From the NCBI GenBank assembly GCA_017538965.1, contig JAFYHU010000011.1, positions 1 through 57,785 of the forward strand: a DNA stretch of 57,785 nt, given 5' to 3'. The notes under the pieces are model-generated. The model made no database searches and was not told the origin of the DNA. It saw nothing but the letters and a program-made list of their open reading frames with translations. Positions within the stretch are counted from its first letter, which is position 1; each line of letters opens with the position of its first letter. Below, piece after piece: positions 33,383 to 40,940 of the stretch. This DNA comes from Oscillospiraceae bacterium. Its GTDB lineage: Bacteria; Bacillota; Clostridia; Oscillospirales; Oscillospiraceae. The translations under genes and the position numbers were made by a program.

Positions 33383-34329
33383 ACGACGGCATCCTGTCCG
33401 TTTCCCGTCTGTCCGTCGGCTACACCGATCGCCCCGCCGCGACGGACATAAGCTTCACGCTGCAGAAGGGCGAGATTCTCTGTCTCGTCGGCGAGAGCGG
33501 CTGCGGCAAGAGCACGGTGCTCAAGGCCCTGATGGCCGCACCGGAAATCCAGCTGCTCGGCGGCTCGCTCTCCCTCGGCGACACAGTCCTCTCCGAGCTG
33601 CCCCTCAAGGAGCGCCGCAGGATCTGCTGTGAGAGGATGGGCATCGTCTTCCAGTCGCCGGAGGCGACCTTCAACCCGATCCGGAGCTATCGCAGGCAGT
33701 TCATCGAAACGCTCAAAAGCCACGGCCGTTATGACCGTGCTTCTTTTGAAAACCAGGTAGCCGAGGCCTTCGCCAAGGTTGAACTGAACGACTGGAAGCG
33801 CGTGCTGAACGAGTGCCCTTATGCGCTCAGCGGCGGTATGAATCAGCGCGTCGCGCTGGCTCTGGCCCTGCTTCTGAACCAGGAGATCCTGCTGTGCGAC
33901 GAGCCGACCAGCGCGCTGGACGCGACGATCCAGCTGCAGGTCGCGCAGGAACTGAAAAAACTGCGCGACGAGCGAGGCGTCACCCAGATCATCGTAACCC
34001 ACAACCTGGCGCTGGCCCGCTTCCTGGCAGACCGTATCGGCGTCATGTATGCCGGGCGTCTGGTGGAACTGGGTCGGGCCGGGGACGTGCTGCGCGAACC
34101 CGGGCATCCCTATACAGAAAGCCTGATTGAGGCTGTTCCCAGGCTGGACGGAGAAATGCCGTTCGGTTTGCCGGGCAGTCCTCCGATGACGGGCCCCTCC
34201 GAGATCGGCTGCGAATTCCGTGAGCGCTGCCCCGTCGCCACGGACGGCTGCGCGGGCAGATGCTGCACCCTGCGGGATCTGGGCGGAGAACACTTCGCTT
34301 CCTGCTGCGGAAAGGAGGCTGCCGGATGA
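33379..34329 (+). CDS. ABC importer ATPase, DppD/NikD type
   Basis: A 316-residue ATPase. Walker A GESGCGKST, Q-loop FQSPEATFNP, signature LSGGMNQRVA, Walker B LLCDEPTSALDA and H-switch VTHNLA are all present. The C-terminal extension holds the family's Cys-rich oligopeptide-ATPase motif (CEFRERCPVATDGCAGRCC), here with extra cysteines compared with the usual four. It energises import. The stop overlaps the start of the second ATPase (ATGA). Confidence 0.95.
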   Translation: MNDGILSVSRLSVGYTDRPAATDISFTLQKGEILCLVGESGCGKSTVLKALMAAPEIQLLGGSLSLGDTVLSELPLKERRRICCERMGIVFQSPEATFNPIRSYRRQFIETLKSHGRYDRASFENQVAEAFAKVELNDWKRVLNECPYALSGGMNQRVALALALLLNQEILLCDEPTSALDATIQLQVAQELKKLRDERGVTQIIVTHNLALARFLADRIGVMYAGRLVELGRAGDVLREPGHPYTESLIEAVPRLDGEMPFGLPGSPPMTGPSEIGCEFRERCPVATDGCAGRCCTLRDLGGEHFASCCGKEAAG

Positions 34330-35069
34330 TCGTTTTGGAAGGAAGAGACCTGACAAAGGTTTACGGCAGGCATAAGACCGCGTTCCACGCGCTGCGCGGT
34401 GTGAGCTTCCGGCTCAAAGACGGCGAGATCCTGGGCCTGGCCGGCGAAAGCGGCAGCGGCAAGAGCACGATCCTGAAGCTGATCTCCGGCCTGGAGCCGC
34501 CCACTTCAGGCAGCATCCTGCTTCACGGCAGAGAGCTGAGTCCGCGCCGCACAAAGGAAGAGTACCGCACGATGCAGATGATCTTCCAGAGCGCGACCGC
34601 CTCCTTTCATCCGCGCCGTACGATCGCGGATTCCATCACCGAAAGCGTACGCACCCTCCGGGGGAAAAATGCCTCGGTGGATTTCGCGGCTCTCGCCGAC
34701 CTGGTGGGACTGCCGGCCGTCCTGATGGAGCGCTACCCCCGACAGCTCAGCGGCGGCCAGTGCCAGCGCATGGCCATCGCCCGCGCGATGGCGGCGGAGC
34801 CGGAGATCCTGCTGTGCGATGAGATTACGAGCGCGCTGGACGTGTCTTCTCAGGCGCAGATCCTGCGTCTGCTGGCGGAGATCTGCCGCAAAAAACATAC
34901 CTCCGCGATCTTTGTCTCTCACGATCTGGCGGTGATCCGCTGCCTGTGCGACCGCGTCACGATTCTGCGCGGCGGCGCGCTGATCGAGGAGGGAGAGGTC
35001 GCGCAGGTCATCGGCGCACCGAAGGAAGCCTATACGCGCAAGCTCGTGGATTCCGTTCTGGAAATCTGA
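34326..35069 (+). CDS. ABC importer ATPase, OppF/NikE type
   Basis: A 247-residue ATPase: Walker A AGESGSGKST, FQSATASFHPRRTI, signature LSGGQCQRMAIARA, Walker B LLCDEITSALD, H-switch VSHDLA. It is shorter than DppF because the C-terminal Cys-rich extension is missing, as in NikE. The correct start is the ATG overlapping the previous stop; the reading frame extends upstream into the previous gene without family sequence. It completes a heterodimeric ATPase pair with the upstream gene. It is followed after 25 bp by the MATE gene. Confidence 0.93.
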   Translation: MIVLEGRDLTKVYGRHKTAFHALRGVSFRLKDGEILGLAGESGSGKSTILKLISGLEPPTSGSILLHGRELSPRRTKEEYRTMQMIFQSATASFHPRRTIADSITESVRTLRGKNASVDFAALADLVGLPAVLMERYPRQLSGGQCQRMAIARAMAAEPEILLCDEITSALDVSSQAQILRLLAEICRKKHTSAIFVSHDLAVIRCLCDRVTILRGGALIEEGEVAQVIGAPKEAYTRKLVDSVLEI

Positions 35070-35094
35070 TGAAAAGGAGAGCAGACGATCGTGT

Positions 35095-36447
35095 ATGAGC
35101 GCGCAGGCAAAAGGTGATCTGACCGTCGGGCCGATCGGAAAAAAACTGCTGCTCTTTGCAGTTCCGCTTTTGCTGGGCAGTCTGGTGCAGCAGCTCTATA
35201 ACACGGTCGATCTGATCTTTGTCGGAAACTATATCGGGAAATCTGCGTCGGCCGCTATCGGGGCAAGTACCCTTTTGATCACCTGTCTGGTTGGTTTTTT
35301 CGGCGGGATGTCCGTCGGTTCGGGCGTGGTGATCGCCCAGCTTTACGGAGCAAAGGACACACGGGGGCTGAACAGGGCCGTGCACAACACGGCCACACTG
35401 TGTCTCGCGGGCGGGATGCTGATGATGGCGCTCGGCTACCTCCTCGCGCCGGGCTACCTCCGGCTCATCCGCACGCCGGAATCGATCCGCAGCAGCGCGG
35501 TGAGCTACCTGCGCATCTACTTTTTCTCGTTTCTGTCCATCATTACGTACAATCTCGGCTCCGGCGTGATTCGCGCTCTGGGCGACAGCAAGACCCCTCT
35601 CTATGCCCAGCTCGCAGGAGGACTTGTCAACGTAGGCATGGATTATCTGTTCGTTCGCGTGCTCGAAAACGGCGTTGCGGGCGTCGCCTGGGCTTCGCTG
35701 ATCTCCCAGAGCCTGGCAGCACTGATTGTTCTGCAAAAGCTGACAAAACTGGACGAGGCCTACGCACTGCGTCCGCGCCGGATCTCCTTCGACAGCGCAA
35801 TCCTGAAAAAGGTGCTGCGGATTGGTGTTCCGGCCGGCGCTCAGGCCTTGGTGATCACGCTCTCGAATGTGATGGCACAATATCACATCAATTCCCTCGG
35901 CGAGGATGCGATCGCAGCCTTCACCGCCTACTTCAAGGTAGAGCTGATCGTCTATCTGCCGATCGTCGCCCTGGGGCAGGCCATGATGACCTTCGCAGGA
36001 CAGAATTACGGCGCAGGACAGCTCGAGCGCGTCCGCAGGGGGACGCTGCAGTGCACGCTGATCTCCATGGCGCTGGCGGCTGCCACCTCGGTGCTTGCCC
36101 TGGCTTTCGGCGGCACTCTGTTTCGCGTTTTCAGCCAGGAGAGCTCTGTGATCGAACTGGGACAGCGGATCATCGGCGTTACCTTCCCGTTCTATTTCAT
36201 TTACTCTGTCCTGCAGACCCTCGGGGACAGCCTGCGCGGCCTTGGAAAGGCCCGCGGTCCCATGCTCATCATTCTGGTCAATCTATGTCTCATCCGGACA
36301 GCTCTGCTGTTTTTGATTGTCCCGCGCGTAAACGAGATCCGCGGCGTAGCGGTATGCTACCCCATTACCTGGGCGCTGACCGCACTCTGTATGCTGGTCT
36401 ACTATATTCAATGCATCAGGAAGGAAAAAACGATCGGGAGCCTGTAA
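35095..36447 (+). CDS. MATE-family efflux transporter
   Basis: A 450-residue membrane transporter with about 12 hydrophobic segments. The N-terminus LTVGPIGKKLLLFAVPLLLGSLVQQLYNTVDLIFVGNYIG and GALGDSKTP-type loop (IRALGDSKTPLYAQ) match the MATE/DinF-NorM-like group. Members export cations, drugs or small metabolites using Na+ or H+. It follows the importer by 25 bp and precedes the terminator, so import and export genes share a transcript. The start has GGAG 15 bp upstream, a loose spacing, so translation may depend on coupling. The export substrate is unknown. Confidence 0.9.
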   Translation: MSAQAKGDLTVGPIGKKLLLFAVPLLLGSLVQQLYNTVDLIFVGNYIGKSASAAIGASTLLITCLVGFFGGMSVGSGVVIAQLYGAKDTRGLNRAVHNTATLCLAGGMLMMALGYLLAPGYLRLIRTPESIRSSAVSYLRIYFFSFLSIITYNLGSGVIRALGDSKTPLYAQLAGGLVNVGMDYLFVRVLENGVAGVAWASLISQSLAALIVLQKLTKLDEAYALRPRRISFDSAILKKVLRIGVPAGAQALVITLSNVMAQYHINSLGEDAIAAFTAYFKVELIVYLPIVALGQAMMTFAGQNYGAGQLERVRRGTLQCTLISMALAAATSVLALAFGGTLFRVFSQESSVIELGQRIIGVTFPFYFIYSVLQTLGDSLRGLGKARGPMLIILVNLCLIRTALLFLIVPRVNEIRGVAVCYPITWALTALCMLVYYIQCIRKEKTIGSL

Positions 36448-36482
36448 GAAACAGGGCTCCCGATCATTCTTCTTTGCTTTTC
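36432..36482 (+). terminator. Terminator of the ABC-MATE operon
   Basis: GATCGGGAGCCTGT pairs with ACAGGGCTCCCGATC (one bulged G), the stem running across the MATE stop codon. T-rich ATTCTTCTTTGCTTTT follows. Confidence 0.75.
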
Positions 36483-36534
36483 ACCGGCTCGATGTGCCCG
36501 ATCGCACGCACCATTCGGAGGATTTGCTGAAAGA

Positions 36535-36550
36535 ATCCCTCCCGGGGGAT
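36535..36550. promoter_or_regulatory. Possible accessory C/G-tract site
   Basis: ATCCCTCCCGGGGGAT, outer arms ATCCC/GGGAT, lies about 35 bp before the palindrome of the second C/G-tract promoter. It could be a second operator half or chance. Confidence 0.3.
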
Positions 36551-36581
36551 CGGGCAGCCGTCTGCTTCTCCTGAAAATATT

Positions 36582-36625
36582 ATCCCCCCGGGGGGCTTCC
36601 GCAGCGGGAAAAGTTCTGGTATCCT
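36582..36625 (+). promoter_or_regulatory. Second C/G-tract palindrome promoter
   Basis: TATCCCCCCGGGGGG (perfect C6G6 palindrome at 36584-36595), TTCCGC (36597-36602), 17 bp, TATCCT (36620-36625). It has the same order and spacing as the promoter at 29803. No gene follows on this strand; the predicted transcript enters the fold at 36647-36757. Confidence 0.5.
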
Positions 36626-36631
36626 TACAGC

Positions 36632-36757
36632 AGATCAGATGCTTGAGCGATTGTCTGGATTCCCCTCAATCCGTGTGTCTTTTTCACCTCTCTGACACAA
36701 AGGCAATCGCGGATCTCTCTTCCTGAGACTCTCCGTGCCGGTCACACGGAGGGTCTC
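36632..36757 (+). other. Foldable stretch downstream of the orphan promoter
   Basis: GCGATTG (36647-36653) pairs with CAATCGC (36704-36710), enclosing GGATT/AATCC (36657-36672) and GTGTC/GACAC (36675-36698). A second stem GAGACTCTCCGTG / CACGGAGGGTCTC follows (36725-36757, one G-U). There is a frame of 18 codons at 36639-36695 (starting MLERLSG) without a good ribosome site. It may be a small RNA or leader; no terminator U-tract is visible. Confidence 0.4.
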
Positions 36758-36788
36758 ATGCTATGGTAAGGAAAACCACGGTGTCCGA

Positions 36789-37091
36789 TCAGGACACAGA
36801 CTGTTCCGCGCGGCGGTCCAGCGCGGTGTTGCGGAAATAGAGGACGATATCGATGAGCACCATGATGATGTCCGCAAGATAGAACCACACCGACCAGGCC
36901 AGGGTCCCGGTCCGGGAATATTGAATCATCTTTCCCAGCAGACCGACCAGATACCCGAACACCACGATGAATTCAAAGATGACGCTTTTGCCCTTTGCGG
37001 TGCGCGAGCGCCAGGACTTCAGAATGTTGAACGGCCACGAACAGCCGAAAGCAATCAGCATCCCGATTTCGCATAGCTGTACTACATCCAT
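36789..37091 (-). CDS. Small PQ-loop/SemiSWEET-like membrane protein
   Basis: A 100-residue protein with three hydrophobic segments (LIAFGCSWPFNIL, FIVVFGYLVGLLGKMI, VWFYLADIIMVLIDIVLYF). The first helix ends in WPFNILKSWRSRTAKGKS, close to the PQ-loop motif but with Phe in place of Gln. Single PQ-loop units of about 100 residues dimerise in SemiSWEET sugar transporters; resemblance here is limited. The ATG at 37091 is 6 bp after AAGGAG; upstream in-frame codons lack support. It is followed by no clear terminator. Function not assigned. Confidence 0.6.
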   Translation of the reverse strand: MDVVQLCEIGMLIAFGCSWPFNILKSWRSRTAKGKSVIFEFIVVFGYLVGLLGKMIQYSRTGTLAWSVWFYLADIIMVLIDIVLYFRNTALDRRAEQSVS

Positions 37092-37195
37092 ATTTTTCTC
37101 CTTCTGTCTTTCCGCCGCTTCCCGGAATCTTCGTCCATGATACCAGATTCTCCCCTCCGGCGCAAGACGGGAAGCTTCTCTGTTCGAAACGACAC

Positions 37196-37223
37196 AATGG
37201 CATGGTCCGGAGACCATGCCATT
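37196..37223. other. Perfect 12-bp inverted repeat
   Basis: AATGGCATGGTC / GACCATGCCATT with a 4-nt loop in the 165-bp gap between the PQ-loop-like gene and the 2-oxoacid oxidoreductase gamma gene. No T-run follows on either strand, so it may be an imperfect transcription stop or an operator. Confidence 0.5.
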
Positions 37224-37256
37224 GCTTAATAAGAATGGAAACCTGAGAGGGGTTTT

Positions 37257-37799
37257 TCAGGCTTTGGCCGCTTCCATGCCGGCAACCAGGCAGGCCTTGT
37301 TGCCTTCGAGGAAGCGCATCTTGCGCTCGCCGAGCTCGATCTTGATGGCGTCGACCATCTTGTCAAACTCCACGGCATCGGGATCCGCACCCATCATGGC
37401 GCCGAGGATCGCGACGTTTGCGCCCTTCGGGTTCTTCGCGGCATCGGCGATCGAGGCCGAGTCACAGTAGACGACCTTGACATCGTCGCGCTGCACCTTG
37501 CGGTCGATGATGGAGGAGTTCACCACGATCAGTCCGCCGGGCTTCACGGTGTGCTCGAACTTGTCCAGAGAGGGCAGGTTCATGGCGATCAGGACATCGC
37601 AGTTGTCCACAAGGGGCGAACCGACCGGCTCGTCCGACACGACGACCGAGCAGTTGGCCGTGCCGCCGCGCATCTCGGGACCGTAGGAGGGAAGCCAGGA
37701 AACATGCTTGCCTTCAAGCATGTTGGCCATGGCGAGGAACTTGCCGATGAGCAGCATGCCCTGTCCGCCGAAGCCTGCAAAAACGTACTGTTTCATCAT
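37257..37799 (-). CDS. 2-oxoacid:ferredoxin oxidoreductase, gamma subunit
   Basis: A 180-residue gamma subunit. It begins [23 protein letters not shown] and includes [13 protein letters not shown], the standard motifs of the gamma domain of pyruvate/2-ketoisovalerate/2-ketoglutarate ferredoxin oxidoreductases. The complex oxidises a 2-oxoacid and CoA to acyl-CoA and CO2 with reduction of ferredoxin. It is last in the order ferredoxin-alpha-beta-gamma, 2 bp after beta. Branched-chain (VOR) or 2-oxoglutarate (KOR) specificity is not decidable here. Confidence 0.93.
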   Translation of the reverse strand: MMKQYVFAGFGGQGMLLIGKFLAMANMLEGKHVSWLPSYGPEMRGGTANCSVVVSDEPVGSPLVDNCDVLIAMNLPSLDKFEHTVKPGGLIVVNSSIIDRKVQRDDVKVVYCDSASIADAAKNPKGANVAILGAMMGADPDAVEFDKMVDAIKIELGERKMRFLEGNKACLVAGMEAAKA

Positions 37800-37801
37800 G
37801 A

Positions 37802-38560
37802 TTATTCAGCCCCCTTGTCTTTCTTCACGCCCAGAGGATAGTAGGGGATCATGTTCTCTTCCAGCCACTTCATGGCCTCGACCGGGCTCAGGCCCCAGTT
37901 GGTCGGGCAGGTGGACAGAACTTCGATCAAGCAGAAGCCCTTGCCATCCAGCTGATACTGGAACGCTTTCTTGATTGCCTTCTTGGTCTTCAGGATGTTC
38001 GCGTTGTTGTTGACGGCGCAGCGCTCAATGTAATAGGAGCCGGGCACTTCGGCCAGCATTTCGGACATCTTGATCGGCGCGCCGCACCAGGCCTCGTCAC
38101 GGCCCTTCGGGGAGGTGGTGGTCTTCTGGCCGACCAGGGTGGTCGGGGCCATCTGGCCGCCGGTCATGCCGTAAATGGCATTGTTGACGAAGATCGTGCA
38201 GATCTTCTCGCCGCGGTGTGCGGCATGGACGACTTCGGCCGTACCGATCGAGGCCAGGTCGCCGTCACCCTGATAGGTGAACACCAGCGTGTCGGGCTTG
38301 GAGCGCTTGGCACCCGTTGCCACGGCAGGAGCGCGGCCGTGGGCAGCCTCGTAGGCGTCCATGTTGAAATAGTCATAGGCAAAGACCGAGCAGCCGACCG
38401 GGGCGACCGCAATGACATTGCCCTCTTCGAGCTTGCCTTCCTGAATCAGTTCATCGACGGACTCGGCCACCAGGCGGTGAATAATGCCGTGGTTGCAGCC
38501 CGGGCAGTAATGGAACGGTTTATCGGTCAGGAGCTTTGTTTTCTCAAATACAACGGCCAT
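37802..38560 (-). CDS. 2-oxoacid:ferredoxin oxidoreductase, beta subunit (TPP)
   Basis: A 252-residue thiamine diphosphate subunit. [12 protein letters not shown] at the N-terminus, then the TPP-binding [24 protein letters not shown] with [16 protein letters not shown] define it. The length matches VorA/KorB. It carries the cofactor that attacks the 2-oxoacid. The start overlaps nothing; 2 bp separate it from alpha. Four-subunit systems of this type are common in fermenting Clostridia. Confidence 0.93.
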   Translation of the reverse strand: MAVVFEKTKLLTDKPFHYCPGCNHGIIHRLVAESVDELIQEGKLEEGNVIAVAPVGCSVFAYDYFNMDAYEAAHGRAPAVATGAKRSKPDTLVFTYQGDGDLASIGTAEVVHAAHRGEKICTIFVNNAIYGMTGGQMAPTTLVGQKTTTSPKGRDEAWCGAPIKMSEMLAEVPGSYYIERCAVNNNANILKTKKAIKKAFQYQLDGKGFCLIEVLSTCPTNWGLSPVEAMKWLEENMIPYYPLGVKKDKGAE

Positions 38561-38562
38561 TT

Positions 38563-39642
38563 TTACTTACCCTCCTTCATCTCGAGGATCTTTTCCTTGA
38601 TCTCTGCGGTGGTCGGGAACTGGCTTCCCAGATGACCGAAGAACTGGACCGGCTTTCTGCCTTCGATGGCAAGCTTCACGTCTTCGAGCATCTGGCCCTC
38701 GTTGACCTCGACATCCAGCACAGCCTTGACCTGCGGAGCGCAGCAGGTCTCAGCCAGGGCGTCATACGGGAACGGCCAGACCGAGATGGGACGGAACAGG
38801 CCGACCTTGTGGCCCTCCGCGCGCATCTGGTCGACGACCGTCTTCACGATACGGGCAACCGTACCGAAGGCCGTGACGACGATCTCGGCGTCCTCGGTCT
38901 TATAGCACTCCCACATCTGCTCGTTCTTGCGGGCCTCGGCATAGACGGCCTGCAGCTTGGCATTGTGGACGGTCAGGGATTCGGTGTCAATGTAAATGGA
39001 GTTGATGACGCCGCGCTTCTCGGGATCGTCGCCCGGCTTCCAGCCGGTGCAGGCCCAGGGCTTCTTCTCCGGGTCTACCTTGAAGTCGACCATCTCGGGC
39101 ATCTCGACCGGCTCCATCATCTGCGCGATGATGCCGTCGGCGAGGAAGAGAACCGGCATGCGGTACTTCTCGGCTTTGTCAAAGGCGAACATCATGATGT
39201 CGATGGCTTCCTGGACGGAGCTCGGTGCGTAGGTCAGCAGGTGATAGTCACCGTTGCCGCCGCCCTTGACGCCCTGGAAATAGTCGCCCTGAGAGGCCTG
39301 AATGTTGCCCAGACCGGGGCCGCCGCGCATGACGTTCAGAATCACGCAGGGCAGCTGAGCGCCGGCGCAGTAGGAAATGCCTTCCTGCTTCAGGCTGACG
39401 CCGGGGCTGGAGGAGGAGGTGATGACGCGGGCGCCGGTTCCGGCTGCGCCGTACACCATGTTGATTGCCGCAACTTCGCTTTCGGCCTGGAGGAAGCAGC
39501 CTCCGACCTCAGGCATACGAGCGGACATGTACTCGGGGATCTCCGTCTGCGGAGTGATCGGGTAGCCGAAGAAGAAGCGTGCACCGGCACGAATGGCGGC
39601 TTCAGCGATTGCTTCGCTTCCCTTCATCAAAGTCAGTGACAT
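38563..39642 (-). CDS. 2-oxoacid:ferredoxin oxidoreductase, alpha subunit
   Basis: A 359-residue alpha subunit. The start [38 protein letters not shown] with [14 protein letters not shown] is characteristic of VorB/Kor[17 protein letters not shown] is the conserved pyrimidine-side region. It assembles with beta and gamma. The similarity in layout to annotated 3-methyl-2-oxobutanoate dehydrogenase (VorB) is strong from memory, but substrate specificity should be treated as open. Preceded by the ferredoxin gene with a 13-bp gap. Confidence 0.93.
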   Translation of the reverse strand: MSLTLMKGSEAIAEAAIRAGARFFFGYPITPQTEIPEYMSARMPEVGGCFLQAESEVAAINMVYGAAGTGARVITSSSSPGVSLKQEGISYCAGAQLPCVILNVMRGGPGLGNIQASQGDYFQGVKGGGNGDYHLLTYAPSSVQEAIDIMMFAFDKAEKYRMPVLFLADGIIAQMMEPVEMPEMVDFKVDPEKKPWACTGWKPGDDPEKRGVINSIYIDTESLTVHNAKLQAVYAEARKNEQMWECYKTEDAEIVVTAFGTVARIVKTVVDQMRAEGHKVGLFRPISVWPFPYDALAETCCAPQVKAVLDVEVNEGQMLEDVKLAIEGRKPVQFFGHLGSQFPTTAEIKEKILEMKEGK

Positions 39643-39655
39643 GTTCTTTCCCTCC

Positions 39656-39871
39656 TTAGTCTCTTTCGATCCGGATCGCTACATCCGGGCAGGTTCTCGC
39701 GCAGGAAGCGCAGCCGATGCAGTCTTCCGGCCGCACGACCTCTGCCGGGTGATAGCCCTTCGCGTTGAGCCTGGTCTTGGAAAGCTCAAGCACGTTCTTG
39801 GGACATGCCCTTGCGCACAGCCCGCAGCCTTTGCAGATCAGCTCATTGATGGTTACTGTGACCTTTGCCAT
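39656..39871 (-). CDS. Ferredoxin-like 2x[4Fe-4S] subunit of the oxidoreductase
   Basis: A 71-residue delta subunit with two cluster motifs, CKGCGLCARACP and CIGCASCARTCP. It passes electrons from the TPP site to ferredoxin. The ATG at 39871 follows AGAGGTAG; an upstream in-frame start would add 12 residues without family sequence. It leads the four-gene complex operon, with a promoter at 39925-39955. Confidence 0.94.
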   Translation of the reverse strand: MAKVTVTINELICKGCGLCARACPKNVLELSKTRLNAKGYHPAEVVRPEDCIGCASCARTCPDVAIRIERD

Positions 39872-39924
39872 GAATTCTACCTCTTTTCTCTGAATTGTGG
39901 TTTTCATTCTTGTGGTAGTTATTT

Positions 39925-39955
39925 ATTGTAAACGGCTTTCCTGCCGCATTACAAT
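39925..39955 (-). promoter_or_regulatory. Promoter of the oxidoreductase operon with inverted repeat
   Basis: On the minus strand TTGTAA (39949-39954), 18 bp, TACAAT (39925-39930). ATTGTAA and TTACAAT form a 7-bp inverted repeat (39925-39931/39949-39955) with internal GGC/GCC, covering both hexamers, a possible operator. Confidence 0.55.
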
Positions 39956-39971
39956 CCAATCTCTCTGCTCT

Positions 39972-40709
39972 CTACAGATATTCCAGCTGCTGCGGCCGTT
40001 TTTCGGGCAGACTCTCGATCCAGCTGTTCCAGTCGCGCCGCATGTAGATGTCGATCGGCAGCGGCGTGCCGATGTATTTCGGGTCGTGCCCTTCCTTCAG
40101 GAACTGCTCCAGCAGCTCGCTCTTCCCCGCCGTGTACTTCACCGGGACGCCGGTTTTTTCTGAAACCTCGCGGATGATCTCATACCCGTCGCGCAGCTCG
40201 TCCGGCCCGGTCACCTCGGCAAGGTTCGTGTTGTTGATCATGCCGGTAATCTTCAGGCGCGAGTGAATCTGCATCTCTTCCTGCAGGCGGATGATCTTTT
40301 CCACCGTGCCGGCCAGCGGGCGGCGGATGTTCACAACGTTCAGGACCTCCAGCGCGCCGTCCTCCAAGGCCATGAAGTCTTCATGATAGCGGCCCAGCGC
40401 CGTAGAGCCGACGGCATCGCCGCCGACGTCGAAAATGACCGTATCCCAGTCCATGGCGAAGGCCGATGCGACTTCGGCCGGCAGAGACAGGGTCTCAATG
40501 CCCGAGTTTGCAAAGTTCGGCGATACCAGCCGGATTTCCTTCATCTCCACCTGTTTGCCGCGCTCGGTCAGGCGGAAGTAGGTGTTGACCATATCCAGGT
40601 CCAGCAGTTCGGTCCTTTCCCCGCGCGCAGCCGCCTGAAAGGCAAAGTTCAGTGCCAGCTCAGATTTGCCGCTGCCGTAATTTCCGATCAGGACCATCAT
40701 TTTCTTCAT
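39972..40709 (-). CDS. MinD/ParA-like P-loop ATPase linked to the oxidoreductase
   Basis: A 245-residue P-loop protein. Walker A is IGNYGSGKSELALN (GxxGxGKS type); DLDMVNTYFRLTE and TVIFDVGGDAVGS look like the MinD/SIMIBI NTPases used in cofactor or nickel insertion. It is 100 bp upstream of the ferredoxin-alpha-beta-gamma operon on the same strand, and I recall this gene next to VOR/KOR operons in other Clostridia. The ATG at 40709 after GGAGG is better supported than that at 40730. A maturation or regulatory role for the complex is inferred. Confidence 0.75.
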   Translation of the reverse strand: MKKMMVLIGNYGSGKSELALNFAFQAAARGERTELLDLDMVNTYFRLTERGKQVEMKEIRLVSPNFANSGIETLSLPAEVASAFAMDWDTVIFDVGGDAVGSTALGRYHEDFMALEDGALEVLNVVNIRRPLAGTVEKIIRLQEEMQIHSRLKITGMINNTNLAEVTGPDELRDGYEIIREVSEKTGVPVKYTAGKSELLEQFLKEGHDPKYIGTPLPIDIYMRRDWNSWIESLPEKRPQQLEYL

Positions 40710-40746
40710 GCCGGCACCTCCGCTGACCATGGTTTTACATGATAGT

Positions 40747-40776
40747 ATTTTAACATTCCGCCGTCTTGGGAGTCAA
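40747..40776 (-). promoter_or_regulatory. Promoter of the MinD-like ATPase
   Basis: Minus strand TTGACT (40771-40776), 18 bp, TAAAAT (40747-40752), 37 bp before the ATG. Confidence 0.65.
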
Positions 40777-40821
40777 TGCGCAAAGTATACAGAAAATTAT
40801 TATTTTTAATTGCAATTTGCC

Positions 40822-40860
40822 ATATAAAAAATAATCTTGCATCGAATTCGATGCAAGATT
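40822..40860 (-). terminator. Terminator of the SpoU methyltransferase gene
   Basis: A perfect 12-bp stem AATCTTGCATCG / CGATGCAAGATT with AATT loop; on the minus strand followed by ATTTTTTAT. The remaining gap to 40710 holds only the ATPase promoter. Confidence 0.85.
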
Positions 40861-40940
40861 TTGGAAGCACTTGATTTTTGCGCTTTGTTGTTCTGTCAAT
40901 CCCGGCCGCGCCCGAGCCCGCTTTCGGCACCCTGCACAAA

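Noticed and set aside
37196-37223. Inverted repeat as a standard terminator
   Set aside because: The stem is perfect, but no U-run follows in either direction, so it is listed only as an inverted repeat.
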